64,000 nt of DNA from contig NC_062227.1 of assembly GCF_902686445.1 (NCBI RefSeq), positions 21,874,277 through 21,938,276 of the forward strand. The letters are read 5' to 3'. Made by a program: the position numbers and the translations under genes. The notes beneath the pieces were generated by a model. That model was not told the DNA's origin, made no database searches, and saw only the letters and a program-made list of their open reading frames with translations. Each line of letters opens with the position of its first letter. The first letter of the stretch is position 1. Shown here in pieces: positions 32,217 to 44,044 of this stretch. This DNA comes from Sciurus carolinensis. Its lineage: Eukaryota > Chordata > Mammalia > Rodentia > Sciuridae.

Positions 32217-33330
32217 ACCTTGGGTTTCAAGTAATAGTTAGGAAAACTCTCCCCACTTCTAACTAAGACTGGGCCCTCTATAGAGGCTTTAGGGGAGAAT
32301 CTGTTATTTGTCCCTTTCAGTTGCTAGATTATTCTAGCAATTGTAAGATTTTAGTTTTGATATTTATATCTATACTATTTCAAATCTAACCCAATTGAAA
32401 GCATAGAAATTGGTCTACTTTTGCTTCTTTTAATCATATAGTTATCTAGGTATCATCATAGCATGCACTGCTACTGATTTGAAATGTTGTTTGGATCATA
32501 GTCTAAGTTTCCAAATTTAACTTATCCCCTTGAAATTGACCATACATTCATCTCTTGTTGCCCTCAATACTTTCACCTTGGAGCTTCTGAAACATTTCAA
32601 AGGCAATGCAGGGCAGGGCAGGGTAGGGCAAGGCAGGGAAACAAGATTTCAGAATTAACTTGGTGATCAGTATACCAACTAGAATACAGTATTTGTTCTC
32701 AGTTCCCTTTGTTTTTAGTGTTATGCTATTCAGTCAAAATTGTTTTCTAAAGTGACTTAGGGTAATTCCTTTTCTCCCCCACCTGTTAGTGTAGTTATGC
32801 AGTTCATCAGTGATAGAATTTGGTTCATTTGTTATTGTTTATATGCTTTTTTGGTCATCCCTGTATTCCATTGATCTTTATTTAGAATTAACACAGATCA
32901 TTTAAGAGTTAACATAGATCAATGTGCAGTTTATGTTGCAAAGTAATTAATTTTAACATAGGTACAGGGCTACATATCTACAACCAAGTCATAGTATGTA
33001 ATAGTTCTATCACAAGCATCATTGTTTTGCTCCTTCCCAGGTCTAGAGTTTGTTTTCCATCACTACATTATATCTATGTTCAGAATGTAATAATGGGAAT
33101 CATAGAATAGATCATATTTAGTGTCTTGATTTTGTTCTCATAATTAAATGAATTTATGAATCATCCATGTTGAGTAAATCAATAGTTCATTTCCACTACT
33201 GAGTATTTCATTATATGAATGTATCACAGTTTGTTAATTCATTTTCCTTTTGAAGGATATCTGGATTGCTTCCACTTTGGTCAATTATGATAAAAACGTG
33301 ATACAATACAATGCTGAGAACCAGTAACTT
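32217..33330 (-). repeat. Ancient L1-derived and unassigned AT-rich DNA
   Basis: The first part continues the old L1 interrupted at 24839. At 33170-33290, caatagttcatttccactac and ggatatctggattgcttcca are reversed old L1 ORF2-end words. A small (GGGCA)n-like run lies at 32607-32640. No gene is supported. Confidence 0.5.
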
Positions 33331-36033
33331 TTATTAAGACACAGAGTAAAATTTATGGGAAGTTTGTTCATCCCCTTTCACCATGGAGTTCTTTTGGACC
33401 ACTGCAGGAAGGAAGACAAAGGGAAATGTGACTTGACTTTACATATTTTTCTTCCCCAAGGGTGAAAGCATATGTTAGAAAGCTGGAGGGAGAAAAATAA
33501 GGGGTTTCATTAAAATCACTCACATAGTGATGGCCAAATGAAAACATGAAAGTGAGATTCTTCTTCATAAAGAGCACCTGGCCAGGTAGGTGCAGAAAGG
33601 GTACAGAAACACAGTGAATAAAGGTACCATGGAGAGCAGGACTGCTGGCAAGTCAAGTTTTGATCAAACTTTATTTCTCCCTTTTGGAAAACCTGGTTGA
33701 AAATTTTTCTTGCCTCCTCAAAATACCACATACTGTTCCAGAAGTTAATTCTAGCTACATTTTTCTTTAATTAAGTGTGAATACAGGACAATGAGAAGAA
33801 AAAGGTTAAAAGTAAGCAATGCTATTGGTAAAAACAATAATGCAAGACAAGGTAGGATCATTGCAGATAGGACCTTCGATGAAAAGTATATCTAAGTTCT
33901 TAACTCAGTTATGCTTATATAGTTTAATAAAGGACTGAGAAGCTTTCAGAAATTTATAGTGAATTAGATACTGCAAATCACAAAGAAATTGGAAATTTTA
34001 GCACATATATTTAATATGTTCTCACTGGTTATACTGCATTAAAGAGTAAGAATGGAGATTTTTTCCATTAAAAATCTTAAGAGTAGAATTTTGATTTTGT
34101 TTATTAAAAAACTCATTCTTACTTAATTTGGACACTCAACAATAAAAAAAAGTAGAAATGTTTCATGTCATCATCCCTGAATGTGGCATTAGTTCACAGA
34201 GATCCATGTGACACAAACTTATATTTCCATCACTTCTTTCTGCTCTGCACCTTGCTGCTGCTAGAGTACTCTCTGGTTCTGTGTTCCAACCCCAGAGTTA
34301 GTGGCCTGTCTCTCATCCTCTCATCCTGTTTCTGTCTTTTTTTTTCTTTACTAAACTCCACATTTTATTCAAATTTCACTAGTTTTTTACTACCAACCGT
34401 TTTTGTCTCAGAATTCCATCCAGGATACCATGTTATATTTAGTAATCATATCTCATATTAATGATACTGGTTACTGGATTAGGAAGTGCTATGTAATACT
34501 TATACATATTTGATAATAAATGAAGTATTCTCTTAACACAGTTAAATATTAAACTAATGGGAAACCTTATTTGCTGATAGGATTCAGCAGAGTTTTGTTG
34601 CATTTCCAATAATTGCATACCCAGTACAAGTTTTATGAGACTTTTAAATGTAACATCAATAGAATGAAAGTCTGTATATGAACATTTGTGTCATTATATT
34701 AAAATATGAGATTAGGTACATTAGAAGTGCTTATTTCTTCCCACTGTGTGGATTCCTCATTCCTATACAGATAATTTTTGTATAAAGAAAATGGCCAGTA
34801 GAATTGAGGTTTTCAATCTTTTCTGTCCCCACATGTCAAGGCTTCCCTAAGGCAACACTTTGACCAGAAGAGTATACCACAAAACTGAGTGTAAATATTG
34901 ATAAACATTTGATGTCTACAACTAAGTTTAAAGTGACAATCTGGGTGTCTTGAAGGCGTATGTGTCTGTAGGCTGAGAAAGAATGCAGCATGTATGGATG
35001 TTCTAGTTATGACTGGGTGGAGGATCAATTAACCCTGAGCAAGGACAGAAGCACAAAGTAAATTAAATTCCTATGCAGTAGCAATCGCCCAAAGAACAGA
35101 TATGGAATATCTGGAATATGGAAACCTCTGCAGGAAAATAAATGGGGAATTAAATAACTCTTGTCAGGAAATAAAATTATATTGATGTTTAATTGGGTAT
35201 AAATTAAATATTTGTGTGTGTGCATATATAATACATATGAGTACTTACAAATATGCATATATATTTATAATTATTTAGAAAACATGGCAAATTGAAAACA
35301 GTGGCAGAAAGTGGCAGATTTTTAAGACAAACATGAAAAGAGGAAGGAATTAATAATCTCTTTTATTGAAGAGCAGATAATTTTTCACTTTATATATAAA
35401 GTGAGGTTTACAAGGTTAACAAAACTATGATAAAATGACATTATTTTCTTATACCTATCTGTGGAATTCAGATGTTTAAATTGACAAACATGGAACTACT
35501 GCAATTTCAGCTTGAATTTTAAGTTTTGGGTCATATTTTATTGAGAGAAAATAACACTACTTTGAAAGCAAACATAAGCCAACATGAATAAAACAATGAG
35601 TATCCATTAAAAAAAATAAAGTCATGGTCTATAACAATGAGAATACATGAGAAAACATGACTGTGACCTACAAACCTTTTCTTCTCAGTAGTAGGGAAAT
35701 TTTCTTACTCATTTGTGTATGTTAAGTGAATATGAGAATGCCCTTAACATGAAGTACACATTGGTCTAGTGGTGATTATGACAAAAACAATGGAATTTGC
35801 TTTAAAGTTTATGCAAGTGAAAAAATAGATTACATAAGTGTACTAACTATAAATTAATTGTTTTAAAGGTGAAAAGTTACTATACAGTGTAAGGAATGAC
35901 TTGTAAAGGATACATGAAAATTTAAAGAACCACTCTTCAGAGAATAAAATTTAATGACATTAGAATATGCTAAAAATCTGTTTTTTTAAAAAGAGTAACA
36001 GGTTGGTAACAAGTAACTGCATTTCAGCTAGTG
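33331..36033. other. Unassigned AT-rich sequence
   Basis: No recognised gene or named repeat, apart from a 135-bp block at 34839-34973 that recurs at 52172. Minus-strand frames around 33368-33731 and 34813-35258 show no known protein. A TG/TA-rich patch is at 35210-35270. Confidence 0.45.
34839..34973 (+). repeat. 135-bp duplicated block, copy A
   Basis: It starts aggcttccctaaggca and ends gcgtatgtgtctgtaggc. It matches 52172-52306 at 134 of 135 positions by eye. The identity ends abruptly on both sides. Confidence 0.92.
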
Positions 36034-36039
36034 GAGGAG

Positions 36040-36753
36040 TGTTGGGGGCTGCAGACCCCATCCTAGCCTGGCACTAAGCCGGGGCAACCTGGCACTGAGC
36101 CGGGGCTCCTAGTTTGCAACATCAAGGACTTCAGTGCGGCACCTGGCACTGAGCCGGGGCTCCTGGTCTGCAACATCAAGAACATCCACACTGGCACTGA
36201 GCCGGGGCTCCTGGTTTGCAACATCAAGAACATCCACATTGGCACTGAGCTGGGGCAACCTGGTTTGCAACAAACAGCTGACAAGGACTTTCAGTATGGC
36301 ACCTGGCACTGAGCCGGGGCTCCTGGATTGCAACATCAAGGACTTTCAGTCTGGCACTAAGCCGGGGCAACCTGGCGCTGAGCCGGGGCGGCCTGGTTTG
36401 CAACAAACTGCTAACACTGCTTAAGGAAGTTGCCCCGGCACTAAGCCAGTGCCAGAATGGACTGCTCTGATTGGACAAGGTGACTCATGCTCGCTGCGCC
36501 CTTATTGTATTACATTGTTATCATGCTTATTGTATTACATTATTAAGGTGACTCATGCTCGCTGCATTACGTTATTATCATGCTCTCCCCACATGCTCTG
36601 TAACCTGATTGGCTCATGATTCATATAAATATGACTGTAACTGCCTTGTAAAATCATCATCTGAGGATGATCAGAGGATGATCTGAAGAATAAAGAGCTC
36701 TGATGAACAACTGATGTGTCGTGTCTCTCTCTGCGGGCAGAAGGAACGCGACA
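36040..36753 (+). mobile_element. Solo class II LTR related to provirus 1
   Basis: It starts TGTTGGGGGCTGCAGACC and ends GGAACGCGACA, flanked by the hexamer GAGGAG at 36034-36039 and 36754-36759. Inside are reiterated units built on cactgagccggggctcctgg (about 36064-36410), an ATTGG box (36607-36612), a TATA element (tataaat at 36624-36630) and AATAAA (36689-36694). No internal retroviral sequence is present, so homologous LTR-LTR recombination is inferred. This copy defines the LTR edges used for provirus 1. Open frames across its repeats are shadows. Confidence 0.9.
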
Positions 36754-36759
36754 GAGGAG

Positions 36760-37050
36760 ATTGTGAATGTTCCCAACACAAAAAAATAATGAATTTTTAA
36801 GATGATAGATATGCCAGTTACTCTCATCTGTTCAGCACACATATATATGTGCACTGTTTCTGTCTTGTGAATCTATTCTACCTCTCATTGGATTCTATTA
36901 CTCATGGATGGTTCATGTCCAGTGCACAGCCATAGTTCTATCAAGGCACCATTCATTTTTGAAAACCCACTGACTGCCTTTCCTAGAAAATGATCCCCAG
37001 CACCTGTAGCTCAACCTGAAGGAACTTCCTTCTCTAATCCCAATCATTCC
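36760..37050. other. Unassigned short intergenic stretch
   Basis: Between the solo LTR and the MST-type LTR I see no gene or repeat. Confidence 0.4.
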
Positions 37051-37480
37051 TGCTATTGATTGCATGTGGTTTGTTCTCCAAATGGTCTTCACTGTGGTGG
37101 TGTTGAGGTGCTGGGACCTGTAAGAGGTAGTATGTAGTGGGAAGAAATTAGGAGGACAATGCCTGTGAAAAAGATTAAGGTCATTTTCACGGACTCTTGG
37201 TAATCTCAAGATAGAGTTGGTATTAGAAAAATAGAAGAAGGGGAAAAAAGAAGAAAGAAAACAGAGACTATCCCCTCTGACTCCTTGTGATTTCTCTTTC
37301 TCACATGCATCTTATCATGGTACCATTCATTGAAAGGTCCTCACCAGACACTGAACTAGGGGATTGTCTGATTGTGGACTTTCAGTCTCCCAAACTGTGA
37401 GATAAACAAACCTGATTTTTATGTAAGCACCCAGCTTCGGGTATTTTGTTATGCTAATGGAAAATTGACCAGTACAATTC
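37051..37480 (+). repeat. MST/MaLR-type LTR
   Basis: The sequence gggacctgtaagaggtagta, aaaagattaaggtcattttc, ggtcctcaccagacactgaa, ccaaactgtgagataaacaa and gggtattttgttatgctaat follows the known MST/THE-class LTR layout, including the weak polyadenylation region. The ORF on the other strand is a shadow. Confidence 0.75.
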
Positions 37481-37701
37481 CTCAACTCTGTTTCCAACAA
37501 CTCTCCTACAGCCATCCTCTACCCATACTACATGTCAATCCAGCAATTTAACATCCTTTAGAAGGTGTCGAAAGTCACCAGAAGCACATTTTCCTGTCCC
37601 TATTTCTGCTCTTGGCTATTCCCCTTGACTGAAATAGCTTTTCCTCATCTATTCATTTCAAAATTTTCAATATACTTAAAAGAAGAACTAGAACATATCT
37701 T

Positions 37702-37717
37702 GAGTCTTCATATTTTA
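37702..37717 (+). repeat. Target-site duplication of L1 element 3 (left)
   Basis: gagtcttcatatttta, identical over 16 bp to 43746-43761. Confidence 0.92.
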
Positions 37718-37768
37718 TTTATTTATTTATTTTTTATTTATTTATTTATTTTCTTTTATTTTTTTTAA

Positions 37769-38030
37769 TTGTATACAAATGGGATACATGTTGTTTCTCT
37801 ATTTGTACATAGAGTCAAGGCATACCATTTGTGTAATCATACGTTTACATAGGGCAATGATGTTTATTTTTTTTCCCTTCCCCCACCCCTCCCACCCCTC
37901 CCACCCCTCCCACCCCTCTTTTCCCTCTATACAGTCCTTCTTTCCTTCATTCTTACCGCTCTCCTTATCCCTAACCCTAAACCTAACCCTAAACCTAATG
38001 CTAACCCCTCCCACCCCCCATTATATGTAC
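37769..38030 (-). other. L1 element 3 3' UTR with G-rich and telomere-like tracts
   Basis: At 37879-37918 the plus strand repeats (CCCACCCCT), so the RNA-sense strand has several G-runs able to form a G-quadruplex. At 37968-38007 it reads ctaaccctaaacctaaccct and onward, TTAGGG-like on the minus strand. Both occupy the same relative places as in L1 element 2. Confidence 0.85.
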
Positions 38031-41000
38031 TCATCCGCTTATCAGCGAGATCATTCGTCCTTTAGTTTTTTGAGATTGGCTTATCTCACTTAGCATGATA
38101 TTCTCCAATTTCATCCATTTGACTACAAATGCCATAATTTTATCATTCTTCATTGCGGAGTAATATTCCATTGAATAAATATGCCACAGTTTCTTTATCC
38201 ATTCATCAACTGAAGGGCATCAAGGTTGGTTCCACAATCTGGCTATGGTGAATTGAGCAGCAATGAGCATTGATGTGGCTGTATCTCTGTAGTATGCTGA
38301 TTTTAAGTCCTTTGGGTATAGGCCAAGGAGTGGGATAGCTGGGTCAAATGGTGTTTCCATTCCAAGCTTTCTGAGGAATCTCCACACTGCTTTCCAGAGT
38401 GGCTGCACTAATTTGCAACCCCACCAGCAATGTATGAGTGTTCCTTTTTCACTACATCCTCGCCAACAACTATTGTTGCATGTATTCTTGATAATCGCCA
38501 TTCTAATTGGGGTGAGATGAAATCTTAGGGTAGTTTTGATTTGCATTTCCCTTATTACTAGGGATGTTGAACATTTTTTCATATATATCTGTTGATTACT
38601 TGTACATCTTCTTCTGTGAAGTGTCTGTTCATTTCCTTAGCCCATTTGTTGATTGGATTATTTGCATTCTTCGTGTAGAGTTTTTTGAGTTCTTTATAGA
38701 ATCTAGAAATTAGCACTCTATCTGAGGTATGGTTGGCAAAGATATTCTCCCACTCCATAGGCTCTCTCTTCACATTTCTGATAGTTTCCTTTGCTGAGAG
38801 AAAGCTTTTTAGTTTGAATCTATCCCAGTTGTTGATTCTTGCTTTTATTTCTTGTGCTATGGGAGTCCTGTTAAGGAAGTCTGATCCTAAGCCAACAAGT
38901 TGAAGATTTGGACCTACTTTTTCTTCTATAAGATGCAGGGTCTCTGGTCTGATTCCGAGGTCCTTGATCCATTTTGAGTTGAGTTTTGTGTAGGGTGAGA
39001 GATAGGGGTTTAATTTCATTCTATTGCATATGGTTTTCCAGTTTTCCCAGCACCATTTGTTGAAGAGGCTATCTTTCCTCCATTGCATATTTTTGGAACC
39101 TTTGTCTAGTATGAGAAAATTGTATTTATTTGGGTTTGTGTCCATGTCCTCTATTCTGTACCATTGATCTACCTGTCTATTTTGGTACCAATACCATGCC
39201 GTTTTTGTTACTATCGCTTTGTAGTAGTGTTGAAGATCTGGTATTGCAATACCCCCTGCTTCGCTCTTGCTACTGAGGATTGCTTTAGCTATTCTAGGTT
39301 TTTTATTCTTCCAGATGAATTTCATAATTGCTTGCTCTATTTCTGCAAGGTACATCATTGGGATTTTAATTGGAATTGCATTGAATCTGTATAGCACTTT
39401 AGGTAGTATAGCCATTTTGACAATATTAATTCTGCCTATCCAGGAACATGGGAGATCTTTCCATCTTCTAAGGTTTTCTTTAATTTCTTTCTTTAGTGTT
39501 CTGTAGTTCTCATTGTAGAGGTCTTTCACCTCTTTTGTGAGACTGATTCCCAAGTATTTTATTTTTTTTTATGCTATTGTGAATGGGGTAGTTTTCCTAA
39601 TTTCTCTTTCTGAAGATTCATCACTTATGTATAAAAATGCATTGGATTTATGAGCATTGATCCTGTAACCTGCTACTTTACTGAATTCACTTATGAGTTC
39701 TAAAACTTTTCTGGTGGAATTTCCAGGTTCCTCTAAATATATAATCATGTCATCAGCAAACAGGGATAGTTTGAGTTCTTCTTTTCCTATTCGTATCCCT
39801 TTAATTTCTTTGGTTTGTCTGATTGCTCTGGCTAGAGTCTCAAGGACGATGTTGAATAGAAGCGGTGAAAGAGGGCATCCCTGCCTTGTTCCAGATTTTA
39901 GCGGGAACGCTTTCAGTTTTTCACCATTTAGAATGATATTAGCCATGGGCTTAGCATAGATTGCCTTTATAATGTTAAGGAATGTTCCCACTACCCCAAT
40001 TTTTTCTAGTGTTTTGAGCATGAAGGGATGCTGTATTTTATCAAATGCTTTTTCTGCATCTATTGAAATAATCATGTGATTCTTAACTTTACGTCTGTTG
40101 ATATGGTGAATGACATTTATTGATTTCCGAATGTTGAACCAACCTTGCATCCCTGGGATAAAACCCACTTGATCGTGGTGCTCTATCTTTTTAATGTTTT
40201 TGTATGCGATTTGCTAAAATTTTGTTGAGAATTTTTGCGTCAATGTTCATTAAGGATATTGGTCTGAAATTTTCTTTCCTCGATGTGTCTCTGTCTGGTT
40301 TAGGTATCAGGGTGATATTGGCTTCATAGAACGAGTTTGGGAGGGTTCCCTCCTCTTCTATTTCATGGAATAGTTTGAGGAGTATTGGAATGAGCTCTTC
40401 TTTAAAGGTTTTGTAGAACTTGGCTGAGAACCCATCTGGTCCTGGACTTTTCTTTGTTGGTAGGCTTTTGATGACCTCTTCTATTTCATTACTTGAAATT
40501 GGTTTATTTAAGTTGTGTATGTCCTCCTCGTTCAGTTTAGGTAATTCATATGTCTCTAGAAATTTGTTGATGTCTTCGAGGTTTTCGGTTTTGTTGGAGT
40601 ATAGATTTTCGAAATAGCTTCTAATTATGTTTTGTATTTCACTCGTGTCTGTTGTGATGTTTCCTTGTTCATTCCGAATTTTAGTAATTTGAGTTTTCTC
40701 CCTGTTTCTCTTTGTTAGTGTGGCTAAGGGTTTATCAATTTTGTTTATTTTTTCAAAGAACCAACTATTTATTTTGTTAATTTTTCCAATTGTTTCTTTT
40801 GTTTCGATTTTGTTGATTTCGGCTCTGATTTTAACTATTTCCTGTCTTCTACTACTTTTGGTATTGGTCTGCTCTTCTTTTTCTAGCGCTTTGAGCTGTA
40901 GTGTTAAGTCGTTTATTTGTTGATTTCTACTTCTTTTTTTGAATGCACCCCATGAAATAAATCTTCCTCTAAGGACTGCTTTCATAGTGTCCCAGAGATT

Positions 41001-41880
41001 TTGATATGATGTGTCTTTGTTCTCGTTTACTTCTAAGAATTTTCTAATTTCCCTCCTGATGTCTTCTGTTATCCATTCATCATATAATAGTGTATTATTT
41101 ATTCTCCAGGTATTGGAGAAGTTTCTGTTTTTTATTCTGTCATTTATTTCTAATTTCAATCCATTATGATCTGATAGAGTACAAGGTAGTATCTCTATCT
41201 TCTTGTATTTGCTAACAGTAGCTTTGTGGCATAAAATATGGTCTATTTTAGAGAAGGATCCATGTGCTGCTGAGAAGAAAGTGTATTCCTTCTTTGTTGG
41301 ATGGTATATTCTATATATGTCCGTTAAGTCTACATTGTTGATTGTGTTGTTGAGATCTATAGTTTCTTTATTCGATTTTTGTTTGGACGATCTATCCAGT
41401 GGTGAGAGAGGTGTGTTTAAAATCGCCTAGTATTATTGTGTTGTGGTCTATTTGATTTCTGGAATTGAGAAGGATTTGTTTGACGTACGTGGATGAGCCA
41501 ATGTTCGGGGCATAGATATTTATGATTGTTATGTCTTGCTGATTTATGCTTCCCTTAAGCAGCATGTAATGTCCTTCTTTATCCCTTCTGACTAGTTTTG
41601 GTTTGAAGTCCACATTATCTGAGATGAGGATGGATACTCCAGCTTTTTTGCTGTGTCCGTGTGCATGGTATGTTTTTCCCCATCCTTTCACCTTTAGTCT
41701 ATGGGTGTCTCTTTCTATGAGATGAGTCTCTTGCAGGCAGCATATTGTTGGATTTTTCTTTTTAATCCAATATGCCGGTCTGTGTCTTTTGATTGATGAA
41801 TTCAGGCCATTGACATTCAGGTTTATTATTGTGATATGATTTGTATTCCCAGTCAATTGACTCATATTTGTTTTTGACAT
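38031..41880 (-). pseudogene. L1 element 3 ORF2, few disruptions
   Basis: The start is MSKTNMSQLTGN at 41880 and the stop is the TGA at 38031, about 1,280 codons, the normal L1 ORF2 length. The endonuclease has NVNGLNSSIKRHR and CLQETHL; the reverse transcriptase has [24 protein letters not shown] and an intact [11 protein letters not shown]. Visible lesions are a one-base T insertion near 41415, a two-base deletion near 40188, an in-frame stop near 39567 (Ser in element 2), a small insertion near 38585 and a stop near 38222. The rest reads through cleanly, so it is recently inactivated. Confidence 0.92.
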
Positions 41881-41911
41881 GATTTGGTTTCTCCTTTATT
41901 TGGCTATTCCT

Positions 41912-42958
41912 TTAGGCTAGTGCCTCCTGTTGCTGATTTGCATCGTTGTTTTTCATCTCTGCCTCATGAAATATTTTGCTGAGAATGTTCTGTAATGCTG
42001 GCTTTCTTTTTGTAAATTCCTTTAGCTTTTGTTTATCATGGAAGGATCTTATTTCATCGTCAAATTTGAAAGTAAGTTTTGCTGGGTATAAGATTCTTGG
42101 TTGGCATCCGTTTTCTTTCAGGGCTTGGTATATGTTGTTCCAGGCCCTTCTAGCTTTTAGGGTCTGGATTGAAAAATCTGCTGATATTCTTATTGGTTTC
42201 CCTCTGAATGTAATTTGATTCTTTTCTCTCGCGGCCTTTAAAATTCTGTCTTTGTTTTGTATGTTAGGTATTTTCATAATAATGTGCCTTGGTGTGCGTC
42301 TGTTGTAATTTTGTATGTTTGGAGTTCTATAAGCCTCTTGTACTTGGTTTTCCATTTTATTCTTCTGATTTGGGAAATTTTCTGTTATTATTTCATTGAA
42401 TAGATTGTTCATTCCTTTGGTTTGTTTCTCTAAGCCTTCCTCAATCCCAGTAATTCTTAAATTTGGCCTTTTCATGATTTCCCATAATTCTTGTAGATTC
42501 TGTTCATGATTTCTTACCATCTCTTCTGTTTGGCCAACTTTGCTTTCAAGATTAAATAATTTGTCTTCAATGTCTGAGGTTCTGTCTTCCAGATGTTCTG
42601 TCCTATTGGTTATGCTTTCTATGGAGTTTTTAACTTGGTTTATTGTTTCCTTCATTTCAAGTATTTCAGTTTGTTTTTTTTTTTCAGTATCTCTAACTCT
42701 TTATTGAAATGATCTCTTGCTTCCCGTATTTGCTCTTTTAACTGTTGATGGGTGCGATCATTTAATGCCTGCATTTGCTCTTTCATCTCCTCCTTCAATG
42801 CCTGCATTTGCTGTTTCATCTCCTCATTAGCTTCCCTGATCGTTTTAATTGCGTACATTCTGATCTCCCTTTCTGACATTTCTTCTGCTGTGCTGTCATT
42901 GGGTTTTATTGATGTAGTATCGTTTTGTTTGGGACATTTTCTTCCCTTGTTTTCTCAT
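41912..42958 (-). pseudogene. L1 element 3 ORF1, two frameshifts
   Basis: The start is the ATG of MRKQGKK at 42958. An early small deletion near 42925 shifts the frame. Coiled-coil sequence follows in 42652-42879 (repeats of MQALKEEMKEQ and MQALNDRTH). A T-run at about 42672-42682 shifts the frame again. From 42655 to 41912 a 247-residue open part holds the remainder of the coiled coil, the RRM-like region (IIMKIPNIQNKDRILKAA) and the C-terminal domain (REKNQITFRGKPIRI, ARRAWNNIYQ). Homopolymer slippage explains one of the two breaks. Confidence 0.9.
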
Positions 42959-43745
42959 ATTGGTCAGCTGTCAGTGAGACCCTGAGATATTGCAGTTTTC
43001 CACTATTGGCTTATAGTGTCCCGGTAGATTTCCAGTGTATCACCTCAAAGCCTTCAGTAGCCTGATGTCTTGGAGGAATCTATAAAGCAGCGCATCCGAA
43101 GAAAACTGCCCCTAGCCCCCTACTGGTTCCACGGTTTGGAACTAGTTCTGTGCAGAAATGCTCTCACTGTGGGCCTGCACTGTGCAGCTGGCCGTGTGGG
43201 AGGAGCCCACTGCCGGATTGTGGAAGGCTACCTTGGGAAGACTCTAGCTGCCCTGCCTGGCTCCGATAAGCCACCTCTATCTGGGCCTGCCACCCGGGCC
43301 GAGCTTTACTCAGTGGGCAGACTCACCTGTGGCTCTATTTCAGTCCGAGTCTCTCAATGCCTCCCCTTCTTAACTCCTGGTTTCTGGAGCGACTGGGGGT
43401 GCAGTCACCCTCTAGGCTGCCATCTTGGATCGCCCCGGGAAGAGAGCCTGCGTCCAGAGTGGGCAGAGCCGCCTGAAGAGGTCTCTGGCTGCCCTGCCCT
43501 GATCCCAGAGGCTGCTTGCGGATCGAAGCTCTCCGTTGGTTCGGGGGTTTGTGGCTGGTTCTATGTAGAAAACCTCTCACTGGGCGGTCTGGTCTGAGAA
43601 GCTAGCCTTGAAGGGCATCTCCCACCACAGGGGTCCAGGCTACTTGGGGAGGTCTCTGGCTGCCCTATCTTGGTCCCTGAAGCTGCTTGTGTGCCAGAGT
43701 ATGCTGTGCTGCACTGGCTCCGGGACTCGGAGCTTGTTCTGGTCC
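42959..43745 (-). promoter_or_regulatory. L1 element 3 5' UTR, unlike that of element 2
   Basis: GC-rich, with degenerate reiterations of tctctggctgccct at about 43245, 43482 and 43653. It shares only the ORF1-proximal part (for example cttcagtagcctgatgtctt near 43052) with elements 1 and 2 and lacks their 361-bp monomers. The frames read across it are not genes. Confidence 0.8.
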
Positions 43746-43761
43746 GAGTCTTCATATTTTA
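43746..43761 (+). repeat. Target-site duplication of L1 element 3 (right)
   Basis: The second copy of gagtcttcatatttta, next to the 5' end of the element. Confidence 0.92.
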
Positions 43762-43784
43762 ATTAACAAATTTAGTACTCATGG

Positions 43785-43866
43785 TGTTTATGTGTGTGTG
43801 TGTGTGCATGCATGCTGTGCGAATATCATACGCATGTGCATATGTATGTGTGTGTGAGTTTGTGTG
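43785..43866 (+). repeat. (TG)n-rich microsatellite
   Basis: Interrupted TG repeat with CATG steps, starting tgtttatgtgtgtgtgtgtg. Confidence 0.85.
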
Positions 43867-44044
43867 TTTCTTTCCCTTCACTTTGTGAACAATCACAGTG
43901 CACTAAGCAGGATCGATTGTCTAACTTGGCACACATTTTGAGAAGACCACCCTGGCTGCATGTGCAGTCAAGAGCGGGTGCTGGTGCCTCTACTGAGGGT
44001 AAGAAAAGGTCATATGGAATTTGGAAGATGTTGGGGTGGAGATT

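Larger units (their letters stand above)
37718..43745 (-). mobile_element. LINE-1 element 3, full length, near-complete ORFs with a few breaks
   Basis: A 6.03-kb minus-strand L1 with an A/TAAA-rich tail (37718-37768), a 3' UTR, ORF2 (38031-41880), a 31-bp spacer, ORF1 (41912-42958) and a 5' UTR (42959-43745). Sixteen-base target duplications bracket it. The ORFs have the fewest disruptions of the three big copies, so it is probably the youngest. Confidence 0.95.

Noticed and set aside
30297..32266. Numerous overlapping Ala/Pro/Arg-rich frames on both strands
   Set aside because: They follow the GC-rich 361-bp monomers of the L1 5' UTR; lengths and sequences repeat with the monomer.
36040..36778. 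LTR ending at CCCAACA (36778), giving a TGTTGGG/CCCAACA inverted pair
   Set aside because: That boundary gives no target duplication, whereas an end at 36753 gives a perfect GAGGAG hexamer and agrees with the provirus 1 LTRs.
37968..38007. True interstitial telomere
   Set aside because: The tract is short, degenerate and sits at the same relative position in two independent L1 3' UTRs, so it belongs to the L1.
37779..38093. Repetitive peptides (HPSHPSHPS on plus, EGWEGWEGW on minus)
   Set aside because: Translation of the (CCCACCCCT)n tract in the L1 3' UTR. It lies beyond the ORF2 stop and is not conserved as protein in L1 element 2.
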